A DNA stretch of 64,000 nucleotides from Candidatus Blochmannia vicinus (GCF_023586525.1 NZ_CP097763.1:186001-250000), one strand, 5' to 3'. Counted from the stretch's first letter, positions 48,289 to 58,102 are shown. The notes: generated by a model from the sequence alone, not told the origin. Numbers and translations: made by a program.

Positions 48289-49899
48289 TTATTCCCATTC
48301 AATAGTAGCCGGAGGTTTAGAGGAAATATCATACACTACACGAGAGATTCCCTCAACCTCATTAACAATACGATTGGATACTTTATTCAAAAACTCATAA
48401 GGAAGATAAGCCCAACGTGCCGTCATAAAATCAATGGTTTCTACTGCACGCAAAGAAACTACCCATTCATACTTACGTAGATCTCCTTGTATACCTACTG
48501 AATGTATTGGCAAGAAAACTGCAAAAGCTTGACTAATATTATAATACAAATTATCACGCTTAAGTTCTTCAATAAAAATAAAATCTACCTTACGCAAAAT
48601 ATCACAATATTCTCTCTTTACTTCTCCTAAGATTCTAATTGCCAAACCAGGACCTGGAAATGGATAACGATATACTATACTGCGAGGGATCCCTAATTCT
48701 AATCCAATACTACGAACCTCATCCTTAAACAAGTTTCTTATAGGCTCTAGTAACTTAACATTCATAATTCCTGAAAAACAACCTACATTATGATGCGACT
48801 TAATTACATTTTTAAAATAAGACAAAGACATACCAGATTCAATGATATCTGAATATATAGTACCTTGAACTAACCATTTTATAGGCACTAAATTACGAAT
48901 TTGTTCTTCAAACACTTCTGTAAAAATTTTTCCAATTATCTTTCTTTTTTCCTCTGGATCAATAATCCCAATTAAAGCATCTAAAAACAGTTGTTCTTTT
49001 GACACATAAATTATTTTTAAATCATAATTTTTATCACAAAAATCCTTAATTCGATCAAATTCACGATGTAATAATAACCCATTATCAACAAAAATACAAA
49101 TGAACTGACAACCAACTGCGCGTCGCAACAATAAAGCTGTAACAAGAGAATCAATTCCACCTGAAAATCCTAGTATTACTTTATCATTACCCACCTTCAT
49201 ACGAATATCCATAACAATATTATCAATAATATTAGCTATCTTCCATGAAGATTTGCAAGAACAAATACGCATGACAAAACGTTCTAAGATATTTTTACCT
49301 TTTTTAGTGTGAGTAACTTCCGGATGAAATTGTACACCATATAAACGCCGATCCTCATTAGCCATAACAGCAACTTGCTGATATTTATTAATACCAATAA
49401 CAGTAAAATCTTGAGGAATAGTAGTAACTATATCTCCATGACTCATCCACACATCTAGTACCGAATGACCTGTAATATCATCAACATAATCACACATATC
49501 ACTTGTCAGAATACTTTCAGTAACAAGTGTTATTCGAGTACGACCAAACTCACGTTGAGTTGTTAAATGCTTTACTTCTCCGCCTAACTGTTTTGACATA
49601 ACCTGCATACCATAACAAATGCCAAATATGGGTATACCTAATTGAAATACGAATTCAGGAATAGACGGAAAATGCAGATCAGCAACACTATGGGGGCCCC
49701 CCGAAAGAATAATGCCACTAGGATTAAATGAATATATTTGTGACTCACTAATATTCCAGGAAAAAAGTTCAGAATATACACCTAACTCACGGATTCTTCT
49801 TAACAACAATTGAGTATATTGAGATCCAAAATCTATTACTAAAATACGATGATCACTACATTTTATGTTATGATCTATTTTATTACTTAAAGCAACCAT
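48289..49899 (-). CDS. guaA: GMP synthase (glutamine-hydrolysing)
   Basis: GuaA converts XMP to GMP using glutamine and ATP. The 536-residue protein (E. coli 525) has the class I amidotransferase with the cysteine in FGICYGMQVM and the His-Glu pair in VQFHPEVTHT, then the ATP pyrophosphatase loop LGFSGGIDSLVTALL and the dimerisation domain ending SKPPATIEWE. The few extra residues are at the N-terminus. GuaB lies 98 nt upstream in the same direction, giving the guaBA operon. The ureDABC genes follow downstream. Confidence 0.97.
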   Translation of the reverse strand: MVALSNKIDHNIKCSDHRILVIDFGSQYTQLLLRRIRELGVYSELFSWNISESQIYSFNPSGIILSGGPHSVADLHFPSIPEFVFQLGIPIFGICYGMQVMSKQLGGEVKHLTTQREFGRTRITLVTESILTSDMCDYVDDITGHSVLDVWMSHGDIVTTIPQDFTVIGINKYQQVAVMANEDRRLYGVQFHPEVTHTKKGKNILERFVMRICSCKSSWKIANIIDNIVMDIRMKVGNDKVILGFSGGIDSLVTALLLRRAVGCQFICIFVDNGLLLHREFDRIKDFCDKNYDLKIIYVSKEQLFLDALIGIIDPEEKRKIIGKIFTEVFEEQIRNLVPIKWLVQGTIYSDIIESGMSLSYFKNVIKSHHNVGCFSGIMNVKLLEPIRNLFKDEVRSIGLELGIPRSIVYRYPFPGPGLAIRILGEVKREYCDILRKVDFIFIEELKRDNLYYNISQAFAVFLPIHSVGIQGDLRKYEWVVSLRAVETIDFMTARWAYLPYEFLNKVSNRIVNEVEGISRVVYDISSKPPATIEWE

Positions 49900-49997
49900 T
49901 TATTACCTAATTAAAATAATTAATGATTAATTGATAATACATATTTTTAAATTAAATAAATATTATAACTATTATCATACATGACGCAAATAAATGA

Positions 49998-51470
49998 TTA
50001 TTTTAAACGATAATTGGGGGATTCTTTTGTTATAATTACATCATGCACATGACTTTCCCGTATGCCAGAATAACTCACACGAACAAATTTAGTCTGTGTT
50101 CTTAAATCATGAATAGTCATACAACCTGTTAAACCCATACAGGATCGTAAACCTCCCATTAATTGATGCACAACAGTTTCCAACTTACCTTTATAAGGAA
50201 CACGTCCCTCTATACCTTCCGGTACCAATTTACAAGAAGCAACATCATTTCCTTGTTGTTGAAAATAACGATCAGCAGATCCTTTATTCATAGCTCCTAA
50301 AGAACCCATTCCACGGTAAGTTTTAAAAGACCTACCTTGATAAAATTCTATATCTCCTGGCGATTCTTCTGTTCCCGCCAGTAACGAACCAATCATAACA
50401 CAATGAGCACCTGCAGCTATTGCTTTGGCAATATCTCCGGAAAATCTAATACCCCCATCTGCAATAATCGGAATATCTGTATTTTTTAATGCTTCTGCTA
50501 CATCAGAAATAGCTGTAATTTGAGGAATTCCTACACCAGTAACAATACGGGTCGTACAAATAGAACCAGGTCCAACACCAACTTTCACAGCACTAACGCC
50601 AGATTCTACTAACGCTAAAGCACCATCTTTAGTAACAACATTACCTCCCACAACAGGTAAATCAGGGTATATTTTACGAATCGCTGTAATACATTTCAAA
50701 ACCCCATCTGAATGCCCATGAGAAGAATCAACTAATAACACATCTATCCCGGCATTAACTAGCCCCATAACACGTTCTATGCAATCATTTCCTGTTCCGA
50801 CAGCAGCACCAACACGCAGGCGTCCGTAATCATCTTTGCATGCATATGGTTTTCGTTCTGCTTTTTCAAAATCTTTTGCAGTGATCATACCTTTAAGATT
50901 AAATAAAGAATCAATTAATAAAATTTTTTCTACTCTTTTGTCATGCATTTTTCTTAGTACTATTTTTCGGTTTTCTTTTTCTAATACTGTAACTAAACGC
51001 TCTTTAGGGGTCATAACAGAAGAAACATAATTTGATAAATCACTTGCAAACCTAACATCCCGACCTGTGATTATTCCTACTAGTTTATTCGTATCTATTA
51101 CAACAGGATAACCAGCAAACCCATTACGAGAGGTCAATTCTTTTACTCGTAATAAAGTTGTATCAGGAGCAACACATTGTGGATTAGCCACTATTCCACT
51201 TTCATAACGTTTAACACGACGCACTTCATTAATTTGTTGCTCCAAAGACATATTTTTATGAATAAAACCTATGCCACCTTCTTGCGCTAAAGCAATAGCT
51301 AAACCCGATTCTGTTACCGTATCCATAGCCGAAGACGCAATAGGGATATGCAAAGAAATAGAATTAGTTATCAAACTATCTAGAACCGTCTCCGTAGGAA
51401 GTACTTTCGAATGAGATGGTATAATAAGCACATCGTCAAAAGTCAAAGCTTCTTTATCAAAAGAAACCAT
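49998..51470 (-). CDS. guaB: IMP dehydrogenase
   Basis: GuaB oxidises IMP to XMP, the committed step to guanine nucleotides. The catalytic cysteine is in [16 protein letters not shown] (about residue 305). Two CBS domains occupy about residues 93-205, and [27 protein letters not shown] and [13 protein letters not shown] are conserved. ATG at 51470 gives 490 residues and an N-terminus ([14 protein letters not shown]) the same length as E. coli; the frame also has a GTG one codon earlier. Its upstream region carries the 52-bp palindrome that begins the inverted triplication. Confidence 0.97.
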   Translation of the reverse strand: MVSFDKEALTFDDVLIIPSHSKVLPTETVLDSLITNSISLHIPIASSAMDTVTESGLAIALAQEGGIGFIHKNMSLEQQINEVRRVKRYESGIVANPQCVAPDTTLLRVKELTSRNGFAGYPVVIDTNKLVGIITGRDVRFASDLSNYVSSVMTPKERLVTVLEKENRKIVLRKMHDKRVEKILLIDSLFNLKGMITAKDFEKAERKPYACKDDYGRLRVGAAVGTGNDCIERVMGLVNAGIDVLLVDSSHGHSDGVLKCITAIRKIYPDLPVVGGNVVTKDGALALVESGVSAVKVGVGPGSICTTRIVTGVGIPQITAISDVAEALKNTDIPIIADGGIRFSGDIAKAIAAGAHCVMIGSLLAGTEESPGDIEFYQGRSFKTYRGMGSLGAMNKGSADRYFQQQGNDVASCKLVPEGIEGRVPYKGKLETVVHQLMGGLRSCMGLTGCMTIHDLRTQTKFVRVSYSGIRESHVHDVIITKESPNYRLK

Positions 51471-51556
51471 CACGTTAGTTTACACTTATTTTCAAATACA
51501 CACATCAATAGCACCCAAAATTTAGAAAACTAAAATCAATTCACTATAATCTATAG

Positions 51557-51608
51557 TAAGATAATATCACCCTCTACACTATATAGTGTAGAGGGTGATA
51601 TTATCTTA
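51557..51608. repeat. 52-bp perfect palindrome (P1), left edge of inverted triplication
   Basis: Two 26-bp halves meet between 51582 and 51583 and are exact reverse complements without a spacer. The same centre recurs at 53064/53065, where the symmetry continues for hundreds of bases. The left flank of P1 (51550-51556) does not match the inverted right flank, so P1 itself is the original palindrome at which the duplicated unit begins. It lies 87 bp before guaB. Confidence 0.95.
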
Positions 51609-52323
51609 TCTTACGCCCTAGCAGGGTTAGATTTTATCATGAATTATGTAATTAATCAAGTTTAAATATATAAGTTTTTTTAAAAGTTAATGGTTATAAA
51701 TTTTGTTGAAATTATGTATATATTGTTATGTAGTATTGTTGCAGTGGATGCTTTTGTATAGAATATTTATGTGTAAATCTTTGTTGGTTAATGGTAAAAA
51801 ATAGGTTGTATGTTGTGTTTAGTGGTTTTTAAATTTGATTTGGCGTTGGTTTATGTTGTATTTAAAGGTTTGTATATAATTAAATATTAAGATGTGATAT
51901 TATTAAAGTAGTGTTGTTTCGAATGTGTATGTTATTGATGATTTTTATTGTTTTTATTATGGGTATATTGATCATCAGTATATTGATTATGGTGTTGTTA
52001 AGGTAAGGTAGTGTTATTTGAGTGATACAAAATGAGTAATATTGTAGTTGTGAATAATAAACAACATCACTTGGTTAAAATTGAATCTTCTGTGGATGTA
52101 TTGTTGGTTGGTGCTGGTATTATGAGCACTACTTTTGCTATGTTTTTGACAATTCTTGAGCCAACTTGGAAAATTCATATATATGAACGTCTTGATGAGC
52201 CGGCACGAGAAAGTTCTAATGTATGGAACAATGCTGGGACTGGACATGCGGCATTTTGCGAACTTAATTATACTCAATATAATTATAAAGATTGTTCTGT
52301 TGACATTTCAAAAGCTTCATTAA
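51583..52323 (+). repeat. Inverted triplication, copy A (forward, 741 bp)
   Basis: This unit runs from the centre of the palindrome to the centre of the 14-bp stem in mqo. It holds about 450 bp upstream of mqo plus the first 290 bp of the coding sequence. I compared it with copy C at offset +1482 and saw no mismatch up to the stem loop. Its plus strand is very G-rich and C-poor: in 51661-51960 I counted 59 G and 5 C. Confidence 0.95.
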
Positions 52324-52364
52324 CAGCAACAGCTTTTGAAATGTCAACAGAACAATCTTTATAA
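52032..52364 (+). pseudogene. Truncated mqo copy A
   Basis: This open frame of 110 codons is identical to Mqo through residue 95 (…DISKA), including the FAD-binding GAGIMS loop, then continues across the inversion point with an unrelated tail to a stop. It has the same upstream DNA as the real mqo, so it may still be transcribed and translated, but it lacks most of the FAD and substrate domains and cannot be an active enzyme. Confidence 0.9.
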
Positions 52365-52615
52365 TTATATTGAGTATAATTAAGTTCGCAAAATGCCGCA
52401 TGTCCAGTCCCAGCATTGTTCCATACATTAGAACTTTCTCGTGCCGGCTCATCAAGACGTTCATATATATGAATTTTCCAAGTTGGCTCAAGAATTGTCA
52501 AAAACATAGCAAAAGTAGTGCTCATAATACCAGCACCAACCAACAATACATCCACAGAAGATTCAATTTTAACCAAGTGATGTTGTTTATTATTCACAAC
52601 TACAATATTACTCAT
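52283..52615 (-). pseudogene. Truncated mqo copy B (inverted)
   Basis: The mirror-image copy on the minus strand: 110 codons, identical to Mqo through about residue 105 (…AFEMS), one stem further than copy A because here the 16-nt loop has its original orientation relative to the gene. It converges on copy A, and their 3' ends overlap by 82 bp. Not expected to be functional as an oxidoreductase. Confidence 0.9.
52302..52345. repeat. A/B junction at a 14-bp inverted repeat of mqo
   Basis: Stems 52302-52315 and 52332-52345 are reverse complements around a 16-nt loop. The intact mqo has the same stems at 53784-53797 and 53814-53827. The loop at the A/B junction is the reverse complement of the loop in intact mqo read in the same direction, which shows that the switch from copy A to copy B took place within this stem-loop. 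Confidence 0.93.
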
Positions 52616-53064
52616 TTTGTATCACTCAAATAACACTACCTTACCTTAACAACACCATAATCAATATACTGATGATCAATATACCCATAATAAAAACAAT
52701 AAAAATCATCAATAACATACACATTCGAAACAACACTACTTTAATAATATCACATCTTAATATTTAATTATATACAAACCTTTAAATACAACATAAACCA
52801 ACGCCAAATCAAATTTAAAAACCACTAAACACAACATACAACCTATTTTTTACCATTAACCAACAAAGATTTACACATAAATATTCTATACAAAAGCATC
52901 CACTGCAACAATACTACATAACAATATATACATAATTTCAACAAAATTTATAACCATTAACTTTTAAAAAAACTTATATATTTAAACTTGATTAATTACA
53001 TAATTCATGATAAAATCTAACCCTGCTAGGGCGTAAGATAAGATAATATCACCCTCTACACTAT
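52324..53064 (-). repeat. Inverted triplication, copy B (inverted, 741 bp)
   Basis: The reverse complement of copies A and C, centre to centre 741 bp. Together A-B and B-C are two perfect inverted repeats of 1482 bp each that share copy B. On the plus strand it is A/C-rich, as expected for the inverted form of a G/T-rich unit. Confidence 0.95.
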
Positions 53065-53805
53065 ATAGTGTAGAGGGTGATATTATCTTATCTTACGCCC
53101 TAGCAGGGTTAGATTTTATCATGAATTATGTAATTAATCAAGTTTAAATATATAAGTTTTTTTAAAAGTTAATGGTTATAAATTTTGTTGAAATTATGTA
53201 TATATTGTTATGTAGTATTGTTGCAGTGGATGCTTTTGTATAGAATATTTATGTGTAAATCTTTGTTGGTTAATGGTAAAAAATAGGTTGTATGTTGTGT
53301 TTAGTGGTTTTTAAATTTGATTTGGCGTTGGTTTATGTTGTATTTAAAGGTTTGTATATAATTAAATATTAAGATGTGATATTATTAAAGTAGTGTTGTT
53401 TCGAATGTGTATGTTATTGATGATTTTTATTGTTTTTATTATGGGTATATTGATCATCAGTATATTGATTATGGTGTTGTTAAGGTAAGGTAGTGTTATT
53501 TGAGTGATACAAAATGAGTAATATTGTAGTTGTGAATAATAAACAACATCACTTGGTTAAAATTGAATCTTCTGTGGATGTATTGTTGGTTGGTGCTGGT
53601 ATTATGAGCACTACTTTTGCTATGTTTTTGACAATTCTTGAGCCAACTTGGAAAATTCATATATATGAACGTCTTGATGAGCCGGCACGAGAAAGTTCTA
53701 ATGTATGGAACAATGCTGGGACTGGACATGCGGCATTTTGCGAACTTAATTATACTCAATATAATTATAAAGATTGTTCTGTTGACATTTCAAAAGCTGT
53801 TGCTG
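53065..53805 (+). repeat. Inverted triplication, copy C (forward, 741 bp, joined to intact mqo)
   Basis: The copy that continues into the complete mqo gene and so represents the original locus on the right. Together with copy A it forms a 741-bp direct repeat separated by copy B, so homologous recombination between A and C would restore a single copy. Confidence 0.95.
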
Positions 53806-55088
53806 TTAATGAAGCTTTTGAAATGTCGCGTCAGTTTTGGGCGTATTTAGTGCAAACAAAAGCTCTTAATAATCCGAGTTCTTTTATTAACAATGTGCCA
53901 CATATGAGTTTTGTTTGGGGAGAAGAGAATGTTTCCTTTTTAAAGAAACGTTTTCAAGCATTGCAAAGTAGTATTTTGTTTAGTGGTATGATGTATTCTG
54001 AAGATTTTCAGCAAATTCATAAGTGGGTTCCTCTTATTATTAATGGACGTAATGTATCTCAAAAAATAGCGGTTACTCGTATGGAGATGGGTACGGATAT
54101 TAATTTTGGAGCACTTACTCAACAGTTATTGAGTGAGTTGAAAAAAAGTTTAAATTTTAAATTATATTTACAACATGATGTATATCGTATAAAACATAGT
54201 TTTGATAAAACTTGGGATATTCATATTATTGATCGATGCCATAGTCAAAAAAAGTGTGTTCGTTCAAATTATGTATTTATAGGGGCTGGAGGGAAATCAA
54301 TTAGTCTTTTGCAAAGTTCTGGCGTTCCGGAAGTTAGGGGGTATGCTGGATTTCCGGTAGGCGGTCAGTTTTTAGTTACGAGAAATAAGAAGATAGTTGC
54401 ACAACATTTGGCGAAAGTATATGGAAAAGCACCTGTTAATGCTCCCCCAATGTCGGTACCTCATATAGATACTAGAATATTGGATGGCAATAAGATTTTA
54501 TTATTTGGTCCGTTTGCTACTTTTAGTAGTAAATTTTTAAAATATGGATCATGGTTAGATTTATTTCATTCTTTAAATAAACATAATTTAATTCCAATAT
54601 TTCAAGCTGGGATAGATAATTTTGATTTGTTGAGGTATTTAATTAGTCAATTAATTATGTCGGATATGCAACGTATTGATGCGCTTAGAGAATATTATCC
54701 TGAAGTTAACTCATCGGATTGGACTTTAGTTAAAGCAGGACAGCGTGTGCAAATTATTAAAAGGAATAATGAAGAAAGAGGTATATTACAATTTGGAACA
54801 GAGGTGATTAGTTCTAATGATGGAACTTTGTCGGCACTTCTTGGCGCATCTCCGGGAGCATCTACTGTAGTTTCAATAATATTAGAACTTTTAAGAACGA
54901 TGTTTAATAGTAAAATTAATAGTGATTCTTGGAAAAATATAATTATAGACATGATACCATCATATACCAGAAAGTTAGATGGGAATATTGCTTTGTTGAA
55001 TAAAATTAGACGGTATACTTGTAATGTTCTGGAATTAAATTATATGGAAGCAACAGATAGTAAAAATATGGGGAAGAATGGGTATTAA
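53514..55088 (+). CDS. mqo: Malate:quinone oxidoreductase
   Basis: Mqo is a membrane-associated FAD enzyme that oxidises malate to oxaloacetate and reduces quinone, linking the TCA cycle to respiration. The 524-residue protein (E. coli 548) has the FAD loop VGAGIMS (residues 26-32), [70 protein letters not shown] and ALLGASPGASTVVSI. The E. coli signal-like N-terminus is replaced by a short divergent one. A GAG lies nine bases before the ATG. In E. coli mqo is elsewhere on the chromosome, not between guaB and der. Its first 95-105 codons are repeated twice upstream. Confidence 0.96.
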   Translation: MSNIVVVNNKQHHLVKIESSVDVLLVGAGIMSTTFAMFLTILEPTWKIHIYERLDEPARESSNVWNNAGTGHAAFCELNYTQYNYKDCSVDISKAVAVNEAFEMSRQFWAYLVQTKALNNPSSFINNVPHMSFVWGEENVSFLKKRFQALQSSILFSGMMYSEDFQQIHKWVPLIINGRNVSQKIAVTRMEMGTDINFGALTQQLLSELKKSLNFKLYLQHDVYRIKHSFDKTWDIHIIDRCHSQKKCVRSNYVFIGAGGKSISLLQSSGVPEVRGYAGFPVGGQFLVTRNKKIVAQHLAKVYGKAPVNAPPMSVPHIDTRILDGNKILLFGPFATFSSKFLKYGSWLDLFHSLNKHNLIPIFQAGIDNFDLLRYLISQLIMSDMQRIDALREYYPEVNSSDWTLVKAGQRVQIIKRNNEERGILQFGTEVISSNDGTLSALLGASPGASTVVSIILELLRTMFNSKINSDSWKNIIIDMIPSYTRKLDGNIALLNKIRRYTCNVLELNYMEATDSKNMGKNGY

Positions 55089-55165
55089 TTAGTTAGAATG
55101 CTTTTAGAAGAATATCGGTAGATAGACAGATTATATGTATGTTTATGTATTTAAAATATTATTTT

Positions 55166-56590
55166 TTATTTGTTGATGAATGGATTAATGGCATCTTTAA
55201 ATTGTATGTTTAATAAAACGCCTGTAATATTTAACATACGGTAGAAATATTTTTTTAAATATCGTTTGTAACTGTTAGGTAATTTAGTAACATGATTTCC
55301 ATGAATTATTAAAGTTAATGGATTATGTTTGCCAACGTGAATGTATTTGGGTTTTATTTTTTTACCATATAGAAGTGGAGGAGGAAATTTAGAGATGGCT
55401 TTATGTAGAATATTAATCAAACGCGTTGTGCTAATAGTTTTTGTAAAACATGAATGTAGATGCGTTTCTTTGATTGATTGAAATAATGTTTTGATACCCT
55501 CCCCGTGCAGTGCTGAAATAAAGTGTATTTTTCTAAAATTAATAAAATTTATTTTTTTGTATAGAGCTTCTTTGGTTTTATAACGTAGATCTAGGGAAAT
55601 TTTGTCCCATTTATTAAAAATGATTATTAACGCGTTACCATTATTTACAATAAATCGTAATAAGTATAAATCTTGATCAGATATCCCTAGATCTACGTCA
55701 CCCATAAATAACAAGATGTGTGCGGTCTTGATAATTTGGAGTGTTTTAGAAATAGAAATTTTTTCTGCTATATTGTCTATTTTTTTTCTTTTTCGTACTC
55801 CTGCTGTATCAATTAATGTATATTTTTGTTTATTGTATATAATGGGTATATGAATGCAATTTCGAGTAGTTCCTGGTGTATTACAGGTTATCATGCGGTC
55901 TTTTCTTAAAATATAATTAATAAAAGTGGATTTTCCGGAGTTAGGTCGTCCTACAACAGCTAATGTGATGTTAGTAGGATTATTTTTTTTATTATATGAT
56001 GATGAAGTTATGTAGTTTTTATGAATAGTTTCGTTTAAATTAGTTCTAGATATATTATTTTCATAGCTAGATATATTCTTTGAAATTAGCAGAGATATAT
56101 TTTCTAATAAATTATTAATTCCGTTTCCATGAATTGCGGAAATAAAGATAACATTTTTTATACCAAAAGAATAATAATCCCACATAATATTATGTATATG
56201 ATATTCAATATCATCAACTTTATTAATAACCATGAATATGGGTTTTTTTAATTTTTTTAAAAAATTGGCAATATCATAATTTACAGATGTTGCTATAGAT
56301 TGTCTATCCATAAGGAATAATATGATATCGGCTTCTTTTATTGCTGAAATTGTTTGATGAGTTATATAATTTTGAATATCTTCTGTGTTTATGCTATGAT
56401 ACGGCTTATCGATGCTTCCAGTATCAATTAAAATAGATTTAAATTGTTTGCATTGAAAGTAACCATATTGTCGGTCTCGAGTTAATCCTGGATAATTAGA
56501 AATTAAAGCATCGTGTGTATGTGTTAATTTGTTGAATAAAGTAGATTTTCCTACATTTTTTTGTCCAATTAATGTAATAATAGGGAACAT
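55166..56590 (-). CDS. der: Ribosome assembly GTPase Der (EngA)
   Basis: Der helps assemble the 50S subunit and has two GTPase domains in tandem. The first has GQKNVGKS at residues 9-16, NYPGLTRDRQYG and NKVD; the second, from about residue 208, has GRPNSGKST, NTPGTTRNC, DTAGVRKRKK and NKWD. A C-terminal KH-like domain follows. The 474 residues compare with 490 in E. coli. E. coli has xseA between guaB and der; here mqo occupies that interval. Confidence 0.96.
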   Translation of the reverse strand: MFPIITLIGQKNVGKSTLFNKLTHTHDALISNYPGLTRDRQYGYFQCKQFKSILIDTGSIDKPYHSINTEDIQNYITHQTISAIKEADIILFLMDRQSIATSVNYDIANFLKKLKKPIFMVINKVDDIEYHIHNIMWDYYSFGIKNVIFISAIHGNGINNLLENISLLISKNISSYENNISRTNLNETIHKNYITSSSYNKKNNPTNITLAVVGRPNSGKSTFINYILRKDRMITCNTPGTTRNCIHIPIIYNKQKYTLIDTAGVRKRKKIDNIAEKISISKTLQIIKTAHILLFMGDVDLGISDQDLYLLRFIVNNGNALIIIFNKWDKISLDLRYKTKEALYKKINFINFRKIHFISALHGEGIKTLFQSIKETHLHSCFTKTISTTRLINILHKAISKFPPPLLYGKKIKPKYIHVGKHNPLTLIIHGNHVTKLPNSYKRYLKKYFYRMLNITGVLLNIQFKDAINPFINK

Positions 56591-56751
56591 TTTTTAATCC
56601 ACAAAATACATGTATTTATAAATAATAATATTAGTATTAGACGACATAATAAAAATTTTATTAATTCTCTGAGTAATTATATATAATATTACGGTCTGAT
56701 TATAGAATGTTTTTAATAATTTAAACATATTATGATATTGTGTTAACAAAC

Positions 56752-58059
56752 TTAAGTTTGATTTATACATAATATATTTTTTAATCTCTCAACGACTTCA
56801 TCATGTTGTAATATTTCTTGAGTGCCTAATTGTAAATTTTTTAGCATAACTGTTTTTGTAAGATAATTTTTTTCATTTATGATTAATACGGTTCGTGTTT
56901 TATATTTGTTAGCGGTATGAAGTTGTTTTCTTATATTATTTTTTCCATGGTGTACCATTAATCGTATAGATGGCAATATTGAACGAATATGTTCAGATAG
57001 TAATATTGAATATTTTTTAGCATTATCTCCTAAGCTGACTAAATATACATCGATATTAATATATATATTATTTTTATCTAAAAAAGCATTATTAGTTTCT
57101 TGCATTAACAAAATTACACGTTCTAATCCTATGGAGAATCCTACAGCAGGGATTGCATTTCCTCCTAATTCCTGTACTAATTCATCGTAACGGCCGCCAG
57201 CACAGATAGTTTTTTTTACCCCTAATCTATCGGTAACCCATTCAAAAACTGTTTTGTTATAATAATCTAAACCACGTACCAAATATGGATTAATTGTATA
57301 TGGTATTTTTAATAGGTCTAATAATTGGCACAATTCAGAAAAATGAGCACGTGAATCATTATCTAAATAATCACTTAATACGGGAGCATGAAGTAATAAT
57401 TCTTTAGTTTTGCTATTTTTTGTATCTAATATCCGCATGGGATTAGAGTATAAACGACGCAGAGCATTATGATCTAGATTGTTTGAGTGTTTTTCTAAAA
57501 AGGTTATTAATTTTTTTCGATAATTTGACCTAGATGATAATGAACCGATTGAATTTAATTCTAAGGATAAATGATGGTTAATTCCTAATTGTTTCCAGCA
57601 ACGAGCAGTAATTAAAATTAATTCGACATCTATATCGGGTCCTATTTGTCCAAAAGCTTCGGCACTAAACTGATGAAATTGTCTATGACGTCCTTTTTGA
57701 GGACGTTCGTATCGAAACATTGGACCGAGATACCATAGACGTTGTTCTTGTTTATAAAAAAGTCCGTGTTCGATACCTGCTCGAACGCATCCAGATGTTC
57801 CTTCCGGGCGTAAGGTTAAACTATTACCATTACGATCATTAAAACTATACATTTCTTTTTCTATTACATCTGTCATGTTTCCAATTGAACGTTTGAATAA
57901 ATTTGTGTCTTCAACAATAGGAAATCTGATTTCTTTATATCCATAACTATTTAATATACTTGTAAATGTATTTTCTACGTGTTTCCATATAGTTATGTCT
58001 TGTGGTAAATAATCATGCATGCCACGAATAGATTGGATTTTTGTATTATGTTTAATCAT
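56752..58059 (-). CDS. hisS: Histidyl-tRNA synthetase
   Basis: HisS charges tRNA-His. This is a class II synthetase with motif 2 around YLGPMFRYERPQKGRHRQFHQFSAE, histidine-specific RGLDYYNKTVFEW, CAGGRYDELV, and motif 3 VGFSIGLERVILL. At 435 residues it is slightly longer than E. coli (424). The ATG at 58059 gives MIKHNTKIQSIRGMHDYLP, matching E. coli in the IRGM-DYLP region. The bamB and yfgM genes between der and hisS in E. coli are gone. Confidence 0.97.
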   Translation of the reverse strand: MIKHNTKIQSIRGMHDYLPQDITIWKHVENTFTSILNSYGYKEIRFPIVEDTNLFKRSIGNMTDVIEKEMYSFNDRNGNSLTLRPEGTSGCVRAGIEHGLFYKQEQRLWYLGPMFRYERPQKGRHRQFHQFSAEAFGQIGPDIDVELILITARCWKQLGINHHLSLELNSIGSLSSRSNYRKKLITFLEKHSNNLDHNALRRLYSNPMRILDTKNSKTKELLLHAPVLSDYLDNDSRAHFSELCQLLDLLKIPYTINPYLVRGLDYYNKTVFEWVTDRLGVKKTICAGGRYDELVQELGGNAIPAVGFSIGLERVILLMQETNNAFLDKNNIYINIDVYLVSLGDNAKKYSILLSEHIRSILPSIRLMVHHGKNNIRKQLHTANKYKTRTVLIINEKNYLTKTVMLKNLQLGTQEILQHDEVVERLKNILCINQT

Positions 58060-58102
58060 ACATTAATCTTTGATTATTTATTTATTCTGTTTGATTTAAT
58101 AG

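Noticed and set aside
51557-51608. Palindrome as terminator for guaB or mqo
   Set aside because: It lies upstream of both divergent genes and lacks a U-run, so it does not terminate either.
52014-52633. Frames of 75-87 codons antisense to the mqo copies, present in each repeat
   Set aside because: Shadows on the opposite strand of mqo; repeated only because the unit is repeated.
51557-53827. Insertion sequence or transposon as explanation for the repeated unit
   Set aside because: No transposase, no terminal repeats with target-site duplication; the unit is local mqo upstream DNA plus the start of mqo.
51557-53827. Phase-variable invertible switch
   Set aside because: No recombinase gene nearby, and inverting between A and B or B and C would not change which DNA is joined to the intact mqo, since the copies are identical.
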